Source of the DNA: Bacteroidota bacterium
GTDB taxonomy: Bacteria; Bacteroidota; Bacteroidia; Flavobacteriales; Schleiferiaceae
Length of the DNA stretch: 20,109 nucleotides
NCBI GenBank assembly: GCA_005786915.1
Contig: SYCM01000013.1
Coordinates: forward strand, 1 to 20,109
Direction: 5' to 3'
Each line of letters starts with the position of its first letter. Position 1 is the first letter of the stretch. Of this stretch, positions 1 to 8,088 are shown piece by piece. Below the pieces are notes generated by a model. That model worked only from the letters and a program-made list of their open reading frames with translations, had not been told where the DNA came from and made no database searches. The translations under genes and the position numbers were made by a program.

Positions 1-245
1 GCGATCATCGAGACCTGGATTGGCTGCTTTGATTTTCGCGATCTCCTCATTGAGGTCCAAGGAGGCAGGGTAGTATTTTTTGGCAAGTTTCCAAAGGGTA
101 TCTCCGCGCCCAATCGTGTGCTGTTTGGCATCGGCAGAGGGAGTGGCGGCCTCGGCTGGGGCAGCGGGGGGAGTAGTGGCAGGGACGGAAGGAATGGAGC
201 TGACCGAATCTTGCGGTTTTGGTGGAGAAGCTCGGAGAGGTTTGG
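1..245 (-). CDS. LysM-domain protein fragment, out of frame with murI
   Basis: In the frame whose codons begin at positions divisible by three, the sequence reads as a Pro/Ala/Ser/Thr-rich linker (PSVPATTPPAAPAEAATP) followed by a LysM peptidoglycan-binding domain: HTIGRGDTLWKLAKKYYPAS begins at position 120 and is followed by LNEEIAKIKAANPGLDDR, running off the window at position 1. GDTLWKLAKKYY and the late AANPGL are typical LysM features. No start codon or upstream domain of its own is visible: this frame meets a stop near 388-390, inside murI. The upstream half of the gene is therefore missing and replaced by murI sequence. Where the linker really begins between 216 and 300 is uncertain. 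LysM proteins usually act in the periplasm or at the cell surface, but no specific role can be given here. Confidence 0.6.
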
Positions 246-686
246 ATTCAGCACCCAAGCGCGCACGGCCGCGTCGGGGGCTGATGCCTTGAGCTTGGCA
301 GGGAACACGCCCGACTTGATGGTGGCTTTGGTGCCCCAGATTCCGACGCGCTTCACGTCGAGGCGCGCCACTTCGGCCACCACCGGATCAATCACGTTGA
401 ACACCGGCACGTGCAGGGCGTCCACCAAGGCTTCGAAGGCCACCGAAGACGCCGAGTTGCAAGCGACCACGATGGCTTTGGCTCCGAGGTTCACGAGGTG
501 CTGGGCGATCGACAGGCTGTAGCCGCGAATGGCCTCGGGCGACTTGTCTCCGTAGGGAAGGTGCGCGGTATCGCCAAAATAAAGAAGCCGCTCAGCGGGA
601 AGGCGATCGGCTAAAGCACGGGCGACGGTAAGTCCGCCAACCCCAGAGTCAAAGAGCCCAATGGGCCCGTCAACGGCAGCTGGCAT
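1..686 (-). pseudogene. murI: Glutamate racemase, N-terminal part only; frame disrupted
   Basis: Glutamate racemase converts L- to D-glutamate for peptidoglycan in the cytoplasm. The ATG at 686-684 overlaps the ompH stop (TAATG), suggesting translational coupling. Family motifs are clear in this frame: FDSGVGGLTV at residues 12-21 (Asp13, Ser14), YFGDTAHLPYGDKS near 36-49, the first catalytic cysteine in VACNSAS (Cys76; usually CNTAS), and IGIWGTKAT-like sequence near 113-123. Resemblance fades at about residues 143-157 (positions 216-260). The family is normally about 260-270 residues with a second catalytic cysteine in a GCTHYP motif; that half is absent. The murI frame stays open to the window edge but there gives only a proline-rich nonsense tail, while a different frame encodes a LysM domain. 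This is either a true deletion/fusion or an assembly chimera. The murI identity is secure; the functional state is not. Confidence 0.85.
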
Positions 687-1186
687 TACTTGGCCAAGTA
701 GGCGCGAACGTCGGCTCCAAGATTGATTCCGCCCTTGGCGTAAATCACCTGGCCTTTGCTCTGCGAGGCGTCGAGCACGTACGAAACCTTTTTGGTCTCG
801 GCCACGGCGTTGATGGCGGCTTGAAGCTTCTCGAGCACCGGCGTGATCAATTCCACCTCTTTTTGCTGCAGCTGGCCCTGGGCGCCTTGCATGTACTCTT
901 GGATGTTGTTGTACATCTCCTGAAGGCGGGTTTGCTCTTGGCGCTGGCGGAGCTCGGTCCAGGTGGCGGCATTGGCCTGGAGCGCTTGCGCGCCCTTTTC
1001 GAGCTCGGCATTCATTTCTTTGGCCTCGGCTTCAAACTTGGCTTGCTCGGCCTGAAGTGCCTCTTGGGCTTTCTTGTATTCGGGCATCTGAACGAGCAGG
1101 CTGTCCACGTTCACGTGGGCAATAACCGACTGGGCGCTGGCGGCACTGGCCACGGCGAGGGCGATAACGAGGGCAATTTTCTTCAT
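686..1186 (-). CDS. OmpH/Skp-family periplasmic chaperone (second copy)
   Basis: A 166-residue OmpH/Skp protein, a family that holds unfolded outer-membrane proteins in the periplasm on their way to BamA. Residues 1-19 form a signal peptide (MKKIALVIALAVASAASAQ), followed by IAHVNVDSLLVQMPEY, the usual first strand of OmpH. The middle, residues about 38-115, is a long Gln/Glu/Lys/Ala-rich helical coiled coil, and the C-terminal YVLDASQSKGQVIYAKGGINLG closes the small beta core. The length is typical. It follows the other ompH by 18 bases and overlaps murI by one base. A perfect TAnnTTTG box lies 5 bases before the ATG, so it may also have its own promoter inside the cluster. Paired ompH genes after bamA are common in Bacteroidota. 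Confidence 0.93.
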   Translation of the reverse strand: MKKIALVIALAVASAASAQSVIAHVNVDSLLVQMPEYKKAQEALQAEQAKFEAEAKEMNAELEKGAQALQANAATWTELRQRQEQTRLQEMYNNIQEYMQGAQGQLQQKEVELITPVLEKLQAAINAVAETKKVSYVLDASQSKGQVIYAKGGINLGADVRAYLAK

Positions 1187-1191
1187 GGGTT

Positions 1192-1199
1192 CAAAGGTA
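1192..1199 (-). promoter_or_regulatory. -7 promoter box (TACCTTTG) before second ompH
   Basis: The minus strand reads TACCTTTG, a perfect match to the Bacteroidota -7 element TAnnTTTG, ending 5 bases before the ATG at 1186. A TTG lies 13 bases upstream of the box, closer than the usual -33 spacing. Transcription from here would give an almost leaderless mRNA for ompH and murI. Inferred from sequence only. Confidence 0.5.
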
Positions 1200-1204
1200 G
1201 GATG

Positions 1205-1708
1205 TTAGAAGCCAAGCTGCTGCAGGACTTCATTAGTGATATCTAGGGATTCGTTGGCGTACACGACGGCGAGGTTGCTTCCTTTGTCGAGTACGACGTC
1301 GAGTTTCTTGCGGCGGGCCACTTCGCGGATGGCGGCGGCGACCTGGGACTGGATTGGGGCGATCAACTCTTCGCGCTTCGAGAAGAGTTGGCCGTCGGGC
1401 GCAAAGTAGCGCAGCTGCCGGGCCTTGGCGCTGTCCAGCGTGGAGGCGATCGACTTTTCGCGCTCGGCGGCCATGCCCACGGTTAGCAGAACTCGCTCGG
1501 CTTCGAGCTGACCGCGAAGCGCTTCGGCGTCGTCAAACAGCGACTGCACTTCGCCCAGCCACTGGGCGTTGAGGCGCTCTACTTCGGCCTGGGCCTGCAC
1601 GTACATCGGGTGCTTTTTGAGCAGCACTTGGGTATCGACGTACCCAATGCGCTGCCCCAAGGCGGCGGTCGAAGCGGCGACCAAAATGAGGAGGACGAGG
1701 CGGCGCAT
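1205..1708 (-). CDS. OmpH/Skp-family periplasmic chaperone (first copy)
   Basis: A 167-residue OmpH/Skp protein starting at the ATG at 1708. The frame is open to 1750, but that start lies inside bamA and would put extra residues before a clear signal peptide (MRRLVLLILVAASTAALG). The mature start QRIGYVDTQVLLKKHPMY is the classic OmpH opening, followed by a helical coiled-coil tentacle and the C-terminal core LDVVLDKGSNLAVVYANESLDITNEV. The gene begins 5 bases after the bamA stop with no recognisable ribosome binding site. The two copies are clearly diverged from each other, with different coiled-coil composition, so they may serve different clients. The family acts with BamA as a periplasmic chaperone; the specific division of labour is unknown. 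Confidence 0.93.
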   Translation of the reverse strand: MRRLVLLILVAASTAALGQRIGYVDTQVLLKKHPMYVQAQAEVERLNAQWLGEVQSLFDDAEALRGQLEAERVLLTVGMAAEREKSIASTLDSAKARQLRYFAPDGQLFSKREELIAPIQSQVAAAIREVARRKKLDVVLDKGSNLAVVYANESLDITNEVLQQLGF

Positions 1709-1713
1709 ACTAC

Positions 1714-4190
1714 TTAAAACTGCTGGCCTAAGACGAAGTGCGTTTGCCATCCCGACGGGACCACCTTGCCGGGCATCGGGTCAAAACCGTGTCCGAGGTC
1801 GACGCCCAGCAGGCCAAACATGGGCATGAAGATGCGAAGGCCGACCCCCGCGCTGCGCTTGAGCTCAAACGGACGAAAATCGCCAAAGCTGCTGTAGTTG
1901 TTGCCCGCCTCGAGGAAGGCCAGAGCAAAAATTTGCGCCGTGGGGCTCGGGGAAATGAGGTAGCGGAGTTCCGACGTGAACTTGGTGTACAGGGCGCCGC
2001 CTCCCGGGGGCGTGAGGCTGAAGTTGGTGTACCCGCGAAGGCCTACGATTTCGCGGCCGTCGAGTACGAAGTTCTGCAGTCCGTCTCCGCCCAAGTAAAA
2101 GCGCTCAAACGGCGGAAGCCCGTAGTCCTTGTTGTAAGAGCCCAAAAATCCGAATTCGCCGTAGGACCGCGCCACCAAATTCTTGGCCAGCTGCATGTAG
2201 TAGTCGCCTGAAAACTTGAATTTGTGGTATTCGATGAAGCGGTACTTCTCGTTGGTGGTCAACTTGCTGTAGTCGCGTCCGTCGAGCAGCGACAGCGGCG
2301 GCGTAAGCTCCATGTTGAACGAGAGGCTCGAGCCGCGGGTCGGGAAAATCGGGAGGTCCCGGTTGTCGCGGCGAAGGCTGAAGGTGTAGGCGACGGAGTT
2401 GGCAATGCCCGTCTTGAACATGGCCGTGCCAAACGGGTAGTTGTTGATGTCGAAGCGGCGGTACTCGATCGCGTGGTACAGCGTAAAGTAGTCGTCGGGC
2501 CACTTAAGGCGCAGGCCTTGCCCCAGCGTAACCCCAGTGATGCTGATGCGTTGGGCCGTGCTGTCGGTGCGGCCTGTGGCGTTCATGCGGTTGTGGTAGG
2601 CCGTGAACGTGATCGAATTGGGCTTTTTGCCTCCCAGCCAGGGCTCGGTAAAGCTGAAGTTATAGGACGAAAAGAAGGTTCCGTTGCTCTGGGCCCTGAT
2701 ATTGATGGTTTGCCCGTCGCCCGACGGCAACGGACGCCAAGCCTGCTTGTTGAACAGGTTGCGAGCGCTGAAGTTGTTGAAGTTCAGTCCCGCCGTGCCG
2801 ATGACCATGTTGGCGCCCCAGCCGCCCTGCAGTTCGAGCTGGCTGGTGGACTGTTCGGTGACCGTGTACTCGAGGTCCACCGAACCCGTTACCGGATCGG
2901 GATTCGGCGTGATGTTGATGGACCGCGGGTCAAAGTAGCCCAACTGCCCCAGTTCGCGAATCGTACGTTGAATGTCGGCCTTCGAAAACAAGTCGCCGGG
3001 GCGGGTGCGGATTTCGCGGTAAATCACGTGGTCGTTGGTGCGGTCGTTGCCCACCACGGTCACTTTGCGCACGGACGCGGGTCGGCCTTCGCGAATGCGG
3101 ATCTCCAGGTCGATCGAGTCGTTGGCTACGCGCACCTCGACCGGAATCACGTTGCTGAACAGGTAGCCGTTGTTCAGGTACAGCGACGAAATGTCGTTGC
3201 CGTTGGGGTCGCCGTTCACGCGCGTTCCCAAGAGCTTGGAGTCGTACTTGTCGCCGGCTTCGATCTTCAAAATGCTCTGCAGCGTCGCATTGTCGTATTT
3301 GGAATTGCCCAAGAAGCGCACGCTTCGGTAGTAGTAGGGGCGCCCCTCTTCTACGGTAAATGCGATGCGAATCCGGGGCTTGTCCTTGACGTCGACGCGG
3401 TACACGGTGTCGCGCACGATTCGGGCGTCGCGGAAACCGGCGTGGTTGTAGGCCTCGATAATGAGGGCGCGCTCGCCGTCGAGCTTTTCTTCGAGGTACT
3501 TGGCCGACTGAAAAATGTTCCACCAGCGCATGCGATGCAGCTCGTCCATTGCCCGGCGAAGCTTGGCGCTGCTCAACTGCTGGTTACCTTCAAAAACAAT
3601 GTCGTCGATGCGCAGACGCGGACCCGTTTCAACGTCGAGGTGCAGCACCACTGCTTGTGCGAATCCGGTGTCGGTGATGGGCGTCACTTTGGCCTTGACG
3701 TCGGGGTACCCCTTCTCAATGAAGTGCTTTCGGATGGTGGATTCGGTGGTGCGAATCAAGTTTTGCGACACAATGGTGCCTCGGCTCAGTCCCAGTTTTT
3801 CGCGCAACGCGTCTTGGCGGGCTTTGCTGAGCCCGGTAAAGTAGTACTTGCTGAGTTTGGGCAGGGTCTTAAGGCGGAACTCGAGGTACACCACCCCGCC
3901 GTTGCGGGCCGTGATGTAGAGCTGGATGTCTTCAAACAGCTCTTGCTTCCATAGGTTGCGCACCGCGTCGGCAATCTTCTCTGAAGGAAACTGCACCACG
4001 TCGCCCACGCGCAGGCCGCTGAGCAGCGTGACCATCGCGGGGTCGAGCTCGTCGGCGCCGGTCACTAGGATTCCGCCCACTTCGTAATCAATTCCCGCGG
4101 TGACTTCGACGCTGGGCGATGCCGGCATTTGGGCCCACGCGGGGCGCACCATGCCAAACAGGGCGATCAGGACGAGGATGCAGAAGCGGT

Positions 4191-4194
<4 letters not shown>
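1714..4194 (-). CDS. bamA: Outer membrane protein assembly factor BamA
   Basis: BamA is the Omp85-family core of the machine that folds and inserts outer-membrane beta-barrels. The 826-residue product has a signal peptide ending at AWA (residue 21), about five POTRA domains (roughly 38-110, 111-193, 194-283, 285-370 and 374-447) and a C-terminal 16-strand-type barrel from about 450 (SQLELQGGWG). The L6-loop motif, usually VRGF/Y, is LRGY near 719-722, and the protein ends in phenylalanine (GQQF), as expected of an outer-membrane barrel. POTRA sequences carry the typical FEGN and FLGNSKYDNATL patterns. The start overlaps the uppS stop by four bases (ATGA), and the first ompH follows by 5 bases, so uppS, bamA and the chaperones are very probably co-transcribed. 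Start choice is supported by the signal peptide and the overlap. Confidence 0.97.
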
Positions 4195-4912
<718 letters not shown>

Positions 4913-4913
<1 letters not shown>

Positions 4914-5722
4914 CAGTTAAGGAATGCGGCGCAAGTTTCCCAAAATTTCTCTAAGTGCAAACCTATACCGACATTGACCCGAATCAAACCGTCGTTTTGG
5001 TCCGATTGTCCTCGGGAATAGCCGGCGATTCCGCTGCCGGTCGGGTCGGCGAAGTACGCGGCGGCGTCGCCTCGGGCTTCGCGAAGCGCGGCCACGTCGG
5101 CGTAGTTGCCCGACACGTCGTCGACGTAGTCACTCTGGATCCAGGTCCATTGGGCTTCGGCTTGGGCGGTCAGCCAGGGGCCGAGGTGGGCCCGCCAGCC
5201 GAGTCCGAGCGGAACGCTCAAGGCGCGCGTCCCGTACAGCGTGGTCCCCGAGCCGTCCAGCCCTTGGCCCTCGGTGCCGAGCGGACGCAGGTCCATCCAC
5301 TCCCCCTGGTACTGGCCCTGCGGCTGGAATTGGATTATGCCGATTCCGCCAAACAGGTAGGGGCTGTGCTGCACGCGGAACGAGGGAATGCGCAACGGCA
5401 AAAAGGTGACTTCGCCCAAGGCCCAAAGGCTTTGGGTTTGGGTGCGGACGGTGATTCCGCGGGCCTCGCGGTCGGCGCGGCCGCTCTGCACGTCTGAGGC
5501 GGTGAATTCCGCGCGTTCGCCCAGCAGGCGAAGGGCATAGTGCGGATGGCCCTGGTAGCGGTAGCCTAGCGACCACGACGGGCCCTGGGTGGGGGTGCCC
5601 CAGGTGGGGCCCACATCGCCGCGCAATCCCATTCCGCCCCACGAAATCGTGAGGTCTTGGCTGTGCTGCCCGGCCAAGGCCAAGGGCGCCCAAAGGATGG
5701 CAATGAGGAAGCTGCGCCGCAT
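4913..5722 (-). CDS. PorG-like outer membrane protein, DUF6089 (T9SS)
   Basis: The 269-residue product starts at the ATG at 5722; a longer open frame to 5956 runs inside nadK and lacks a plausible leader, whereas MRRSFLIAILWAPLALA is a signal peptide. The mature protein has alternating aromatic/hydrophobic segments of a small outer-membrane beta-barrel (for example SWSLGYRYQGHPHYALRL, SPYLFGGIGIIQFQP and the final LIRVNVGIGLHLEKFW). Its place between nadK and uppS is the hallmark of the DUF6089 family, which includes PorG of Porphyromonas gingivalis, a T9SS component associated with the PorK/PorN ring. The function is inferred from family and position rather than a catalytic motif. A TAnnTTTG box (TATCTTTG) sits 7 bases before the ATG, so a promoter internal to the cluster is possible. 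It overlaps uppS by one base. Confidence 0.82.
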
Positions 5723-5729
5723 AGGGTCG

Positions 5730-5737
5730 CAAAGATA
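5730..5737 (-). promoter_or_regulatory. -7 promoter box (TATCTTTG) before PorG-like gene
   Basis: The minus strand reads TATCTTTG, a perfect TAnnTTTG match, 7 bases before the ATG at 5722 and inside the 31-base gap after nadK. This is the widest gap in the cluster, which fits a secondary promoter for PorG-like–uppS–bamA. No clear -33 TTG is seen at normal spacing. Confidence 0.45.
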
Positions 5738-5753
5738 CGTGCTTTGTCGGGGC

Positions 5754-6638
5754 CTAATTTCGCCGATCAAGCCCCCATAAGAGCTTGTTGCGCAGCGTAG
5801 TAGGGAAGTTGTGCTCTTCGGTTTGCACCAGGTGAAACTTGAAGTCGGCCTGCTGGATGCGCAGGGTTGTTTCAACGTCGAGCGTGAAGACGCGCGAATC
5901 CAGCGAACACAAAAAGTTGCCTTCGCGCGCCTCAATGCGGAGTTCCAGTACGCCATCGTTGGGAATAACGAGCGGACGCACCGTTAAATTGTGCGGCGCA
6001 ATGGGCGTCAGGATGAAGTTGGGCGACAGGGGCATCAGGATGGGTCCGCCGCAGCTCAAATTGTAGCCCGTCGAGCCGGTGGGTGTGCTGATGAGCAGTC
6101 CGTCGGCCCAATAGGTATTCAAAAATTGGCCGTCGAGGTGCACGTGGACCGAAATCATGCTGGTCGTACCCTTGCGGCTCACGGCGATTTCGTTGAGGGC
6201 AAAATTGGGGTCGAGCAGTTCGGGTCCGTCGGTCGACGCCTGCAGCGTGTAGCGCTTTTCGATGCGATACTGGCCTTGCAAAATGCGCTTGAGGGCCGTC
6301 GGGGCCTCGTCGCGGGTGATGTTGGCCAAGAACCCGAGCCGTCCGGTGTTGAGGCCGATGAGCGGAATTCCGCTGCGGCCAACTAGCGAGGTGGCGTCGA
6401 GCAGCGTGCCGTCGCCGCCAATCACCAGCAAAAAGTCGGGCTTGAGTTCCTGGAGGGCTTCGGCCGAAGTGTACTCAGGGTAATCCAAGCCCAGGTTCCA
6501 GGCTTCGTTCAGGCGGTTTTGAAAGCCGCGGTACATGATGACTTCGCAGCCCTCTTGGCTCAACGAAGCGAGGGTGCGTTCCACAAAGGGCTGGGCCTCG
6601 TCGGGCACGCGTTTTCCGTAAATCGCAATGCGGGCCAT
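5754..6638 (-). CDS. nadK: NAD kinase
   Basis: NAD kinase phosphorylates NAD(+) to NADP(+) in the cytoplasm. The 294-residue product shows the family motifs in order: GGDGT at 74-78 with catalytic Asp76, LNTGRLGFLA near 96-105, the NAD-contacting ALNEIAV (Asn149, Glu150), and WADGLLISTPTGSTGYNLSCGGP near 177-199, the glycine-rich conserved segment. Length is normal for bacterial nadK. It starts 3 bases after the CBS-protein stop and ends 31 bases before the PorG-like gene. The ATG at 6638 gives the expected N-terminal strand MARIAIYGK. No ribosome binding site is evident, as usual in this phylum. Confidence 0.97.
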   Translation of the reverse strand: MARIAIYGKRVPDEAQPFVERTLASLSQEGCEVIMYRGFQNRLNEAWNLGLDYPEYTSAEALQELKPDFLLVIGGDGTLLDATSLVGRSGIPLIGLNTGRLGFLANITRDEAPTALKRILQGQYRIEKRYTLQASTDGPELLDPNFALNEIAVSRKGTTSMISVHVHLDGQFLNTYWADGLLISTPTGSTGYNLSCGGPILMPLSPNFILTPIAPHNLTVRPLVIPNDGVLELRIEAREGNFLCSLDSRVFTLDVETTLRIQQADFKFHLVQTEEHNFPTTLRNKLLWGLDRRN

Positions 6639-6641
6639 GGT

Positions 6642-7205
6642 CTAGAGGTTCAGGTAGTGAATGAGGTGGTCGAGGTTGTCTTGGGCGTCGTTGTGGCGGC
6701 GTCCGGGGGGATAGGATCCCAACACGGTGGCGCCCAGGCGCTCCAGGGTTTCGACGGCGGCGGTTGGGTCGGGCTGGTCCAGACGAATCCAAGTGCCAAA
6801 AAGGGCAGCGTCTTGGTCGTAGTCGGTGGCCAGGGCCACCACGCGGTAGCCTTCTTCTTCGAGCGCTTGAATCCAGGCGCTCTTCAGCGATTGTCCGCTT
6901 TGGAGCCAAACGCTGCTGCCCGGCAGCTGAAAGCACCATTGGGCACCCATCCAAGCAGTGAGGCGCTCTGCGCTCAAACCCCCGAGGAGGTGGCCGTCGG
7001 AATCGACCACTGCCACCGCGTCGAGGGAAGCCTCGGCAAACATCCGCAGGGCCTCAAGGGCGTGCTGCTCCGTGGTGCAGGGCTGTTGCGCCACACAGGC
7101 CCCGTCGCGTCCAGCCATACCGGCGTAGCGCCCGTCGGCGTCGGCCACCGGCCAGTAGCGCAGGCCTTCGGGTCGTTCGGTTTGCAGCAATTCCTCCCAA
7201 AACAT
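6642..7205 (-). CDS. CBS domain-containing protein
   Basis: A 187-residue protein resembling the CBS-pair proteins that precede nadK in Bacteroidota. The best CBS half is near residues 38-85: CTTEQHALEALRMFAEASLDAVAVVDSDGHLLGGLSAERL (described in parts: a helix, then AVAVVDSDGHLLG). The N-terminal half (RYWPVADADGRYAGMA) is short and degenerate. The C-terminal region, about 90-187, has an ACT-like alternation of strands and helices and ends HNDAQDNLDHLIHYLNL, matching the family's usual DxxLxNYLN ending. CBS pairs often bind adenine nucleotides, so a sensing role next to NAD kinase is attractive but unproven. The start is supported by a perfect TAnnTTTG box 4 bases upstream. It heads the envelope cluster, 3 bases before nadK. 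Confidence 0.82.
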   Translation of the reverse strand: MFWEELLQTERPEGLRYWPVADADGRYAGMAGRDGACVAQQPCTTEQHALEALRMFAEASLDAVAVVDSDGHLLGGLSAERLTAWMGAQWCFQLPGSSVWLQSGQSLKSAWIQALEEEGYRVVALATDYDQDAALFGTWIRLDQPDPTAAVETLERLGATVLGSYPPGRRHNDAQDNLDHLIHYLNL

Positions 7206-7209
7206 GCGT

Positions 7210-7217
7210 CAAACGTA
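7210..7217 (-). promoter_or_regulatory. -7 promoter box (TACGTTTG) heading the envelope cluster
   Basis: The minus strand reads TACGTTTG, a perfect TAnnTTTG match, ending 4 bases before the CBS-protein ATG at 7205. Transcription would begin at or next to the start codon. This is the most likely main promoter for the CBS–nadK–PorG-like–uppS–bamA–ompH–ompH–murI run. No good -33 TTG is seen. Confidence 0.55.
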
Positions 7218-7242
7218 AGGTAGGATTTTTAAACGACTACGC

Positions 7243-7271
7243 GACCTTTGCGAAACCTTTAGCAACGTTTG
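7243..7271 (+). promoter_or_regulatory. pdxJ promoter region with three spaced ACCTTTG-like boxes
   Basis: Upstream of pdxJ the plus strand has ACCTTTG at 7244-7250, ACCTTTA at 7255-7261 and ACGTTTG at 7265-7271, stepping by 11 and then 10 bases. The last, read as AACGTTTG (7264-7271), differs from TAnnTTTG by one base and lies 4 bases before the ATG, as for the neighbouring genes. The first, GACCTTTG at 7243, also has one mismatch. Either could be the -7 box. Confidence 0.4.
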
Positions 7272-7275
7272 TCTT

Positions 7276-8070
7276 ATGGCCGTCCTCCAACCCGCCCGCT
7301 TGTCGGTCAACATCAATAAAGTGGCTACGCTGCGCAACAGCCGCGGCGGACGCGTGCCCGACGTCCTCGAGGCCGCCCGACGAGCTCAGGAATTTGGTGC
7401 GCAAGGAATTACGGTGCATCCGCGCCCCGACGAGCGCCACATTCGCTACGCCGACGCTCGGGCCCTGCGGGAGGTCGTGACGACCGAGTACAACATCGAG
7501 GGCTACCCCAGCCAGTCCTTCGTCGACCTGGTCTTGGAATGCCGTCCCGAGCAGGTGACGCTGGTCCCCGACGGCCCCGACGTCCTAACCTCCAACGCGG
7601 GCTGGGACACCCTCGCGCACGCCGAACTGCTGCGCGACGTCGTGGCGGAGTTTCGCGCCGCGGGAATCCGCACCTCGCTCTTCATCGAGTGCGACGCGGT
7701 CCGCATCGAGGGCGCGCGGGCCGTGGGGGCCGACCGCATCGAGCTCTACACCGAAGCCTACGCCCAAGGCTACGAGGCAGCCTTGCGGCTTCGCGCCCAG
7801 GGTGACGAGGACTCGTTTGAGCGGGTACGCGCCGCCAGCGTCGCGCCTTATGCAGAGGCGGCGGCAACGGCCCACTCCCTCGGCCTGGGAATCAATGCCG
7901 GCCACGACCTCAATGCCGAAAACCTTGCGTTTTTTGCCGCGTCAGTGGCCGAACTCGATGAGGTGTCGATTGGCCATGCCCTGATCGCAGACGCCCTATA
8001 CCTCGGACTCGAGAACAGCATCCAGCGCTACCGCTACCAGCTGGAACTCGGCGCCCAGCGCCGGGCCTGA
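7276..8070 (+). CDS. pdxJ: Pyridoxine 5'-phosphate synthase
   Basis: PdxJ condenses 1-deoxy-D-xylulose 5-phosphate with 3-amino-2-oxopropyl phosphate to make pyridoxine 5'-phosphate, the last ring-forming step of DXP-dependent vitamin B6 synthesis. The 264-residue TIM-barrel protein carries the family's signatures: LSVNINKVATLRNSRGG near residues 9-25, ITVHPRPDERHI near 45-56, YNIEGYPS near 72-79, VTLVPDGPDVLTSN near 94-107, IELYTEAYA near 155-163, LGLGINAGHDLN near 202-213 and VSIGHALIADAL near 229-240. The opening NINKVATLRN rather than the proteobacterial NIDHVATLRN is a Bacteroidota-type variant. It is divergent from the nadK cluster across a 70-base gap and is followed after 18 bases by the hydrolase gene. 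The ATG at 7276 follows a -7-like box by 4 bases. Confidence 0.97.
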   Translation: MAVLQPARLSVNINKVATLRNSRGGRVPDVLEAARRAQEFGAQGITVHPRPDERHIRYADARALREVVTTEYNIEGYPSQSFVDLVLECRPEQVTLVPDGPDVLTSNAGWDTLAHAELLRDVVAEFRAAGIRTSLFIECDAVRIEGARAVGADRIELYTEAYAQGYEAALRLRAQGDEDSFERVRAASVAPYAEAAATAHSLGLGINAGHDLNAENLAFFAASVAELDEVSIGHALIADALYLGLENSIQRYRYQLELGAQRRA

Positions 8071-8076
8071 CTTCGG

Positions 8077-8084
8077 TACCTTTG
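8077..8084 (+). promoter_or_regulatory. -7 promoter box (TACCTTTG) before hydrolase gene
   Basis: TACCTTTG is a perfect TAnnTTTG match in the 18-base gap between pdxJ and the hydrolase, ending 4 bases before the ATG. The hydrolase may thus have its own start of transcription in addition to read-through from pdxJ. Confidence 0.5.
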
Positions 8085-8088
8085 AACC

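Noticed and set aside
210..245. Programmed ribosomal frameshift joining murI to the LysM frame
   Set aside because: The CCAAAAC run near 216-222 is not a canonical slippery heptamer in the murI phase, and a shift there would still lack the racemase C-terminal half.
1205..1750. Longer start for the first ompH
   Set aside because: It overlaps bamA and puts 14 residues before a clear signal peptide; the ATG at 1708 is preferred.
2224..3954. A 576-codon open frame on the plus strand within bamA
   Set aside because: Same codon-aligned antisense effect as above; bamA has a signal peptide, POTRA domains and barrel motifs, and the antisense product resembles nothing I know.
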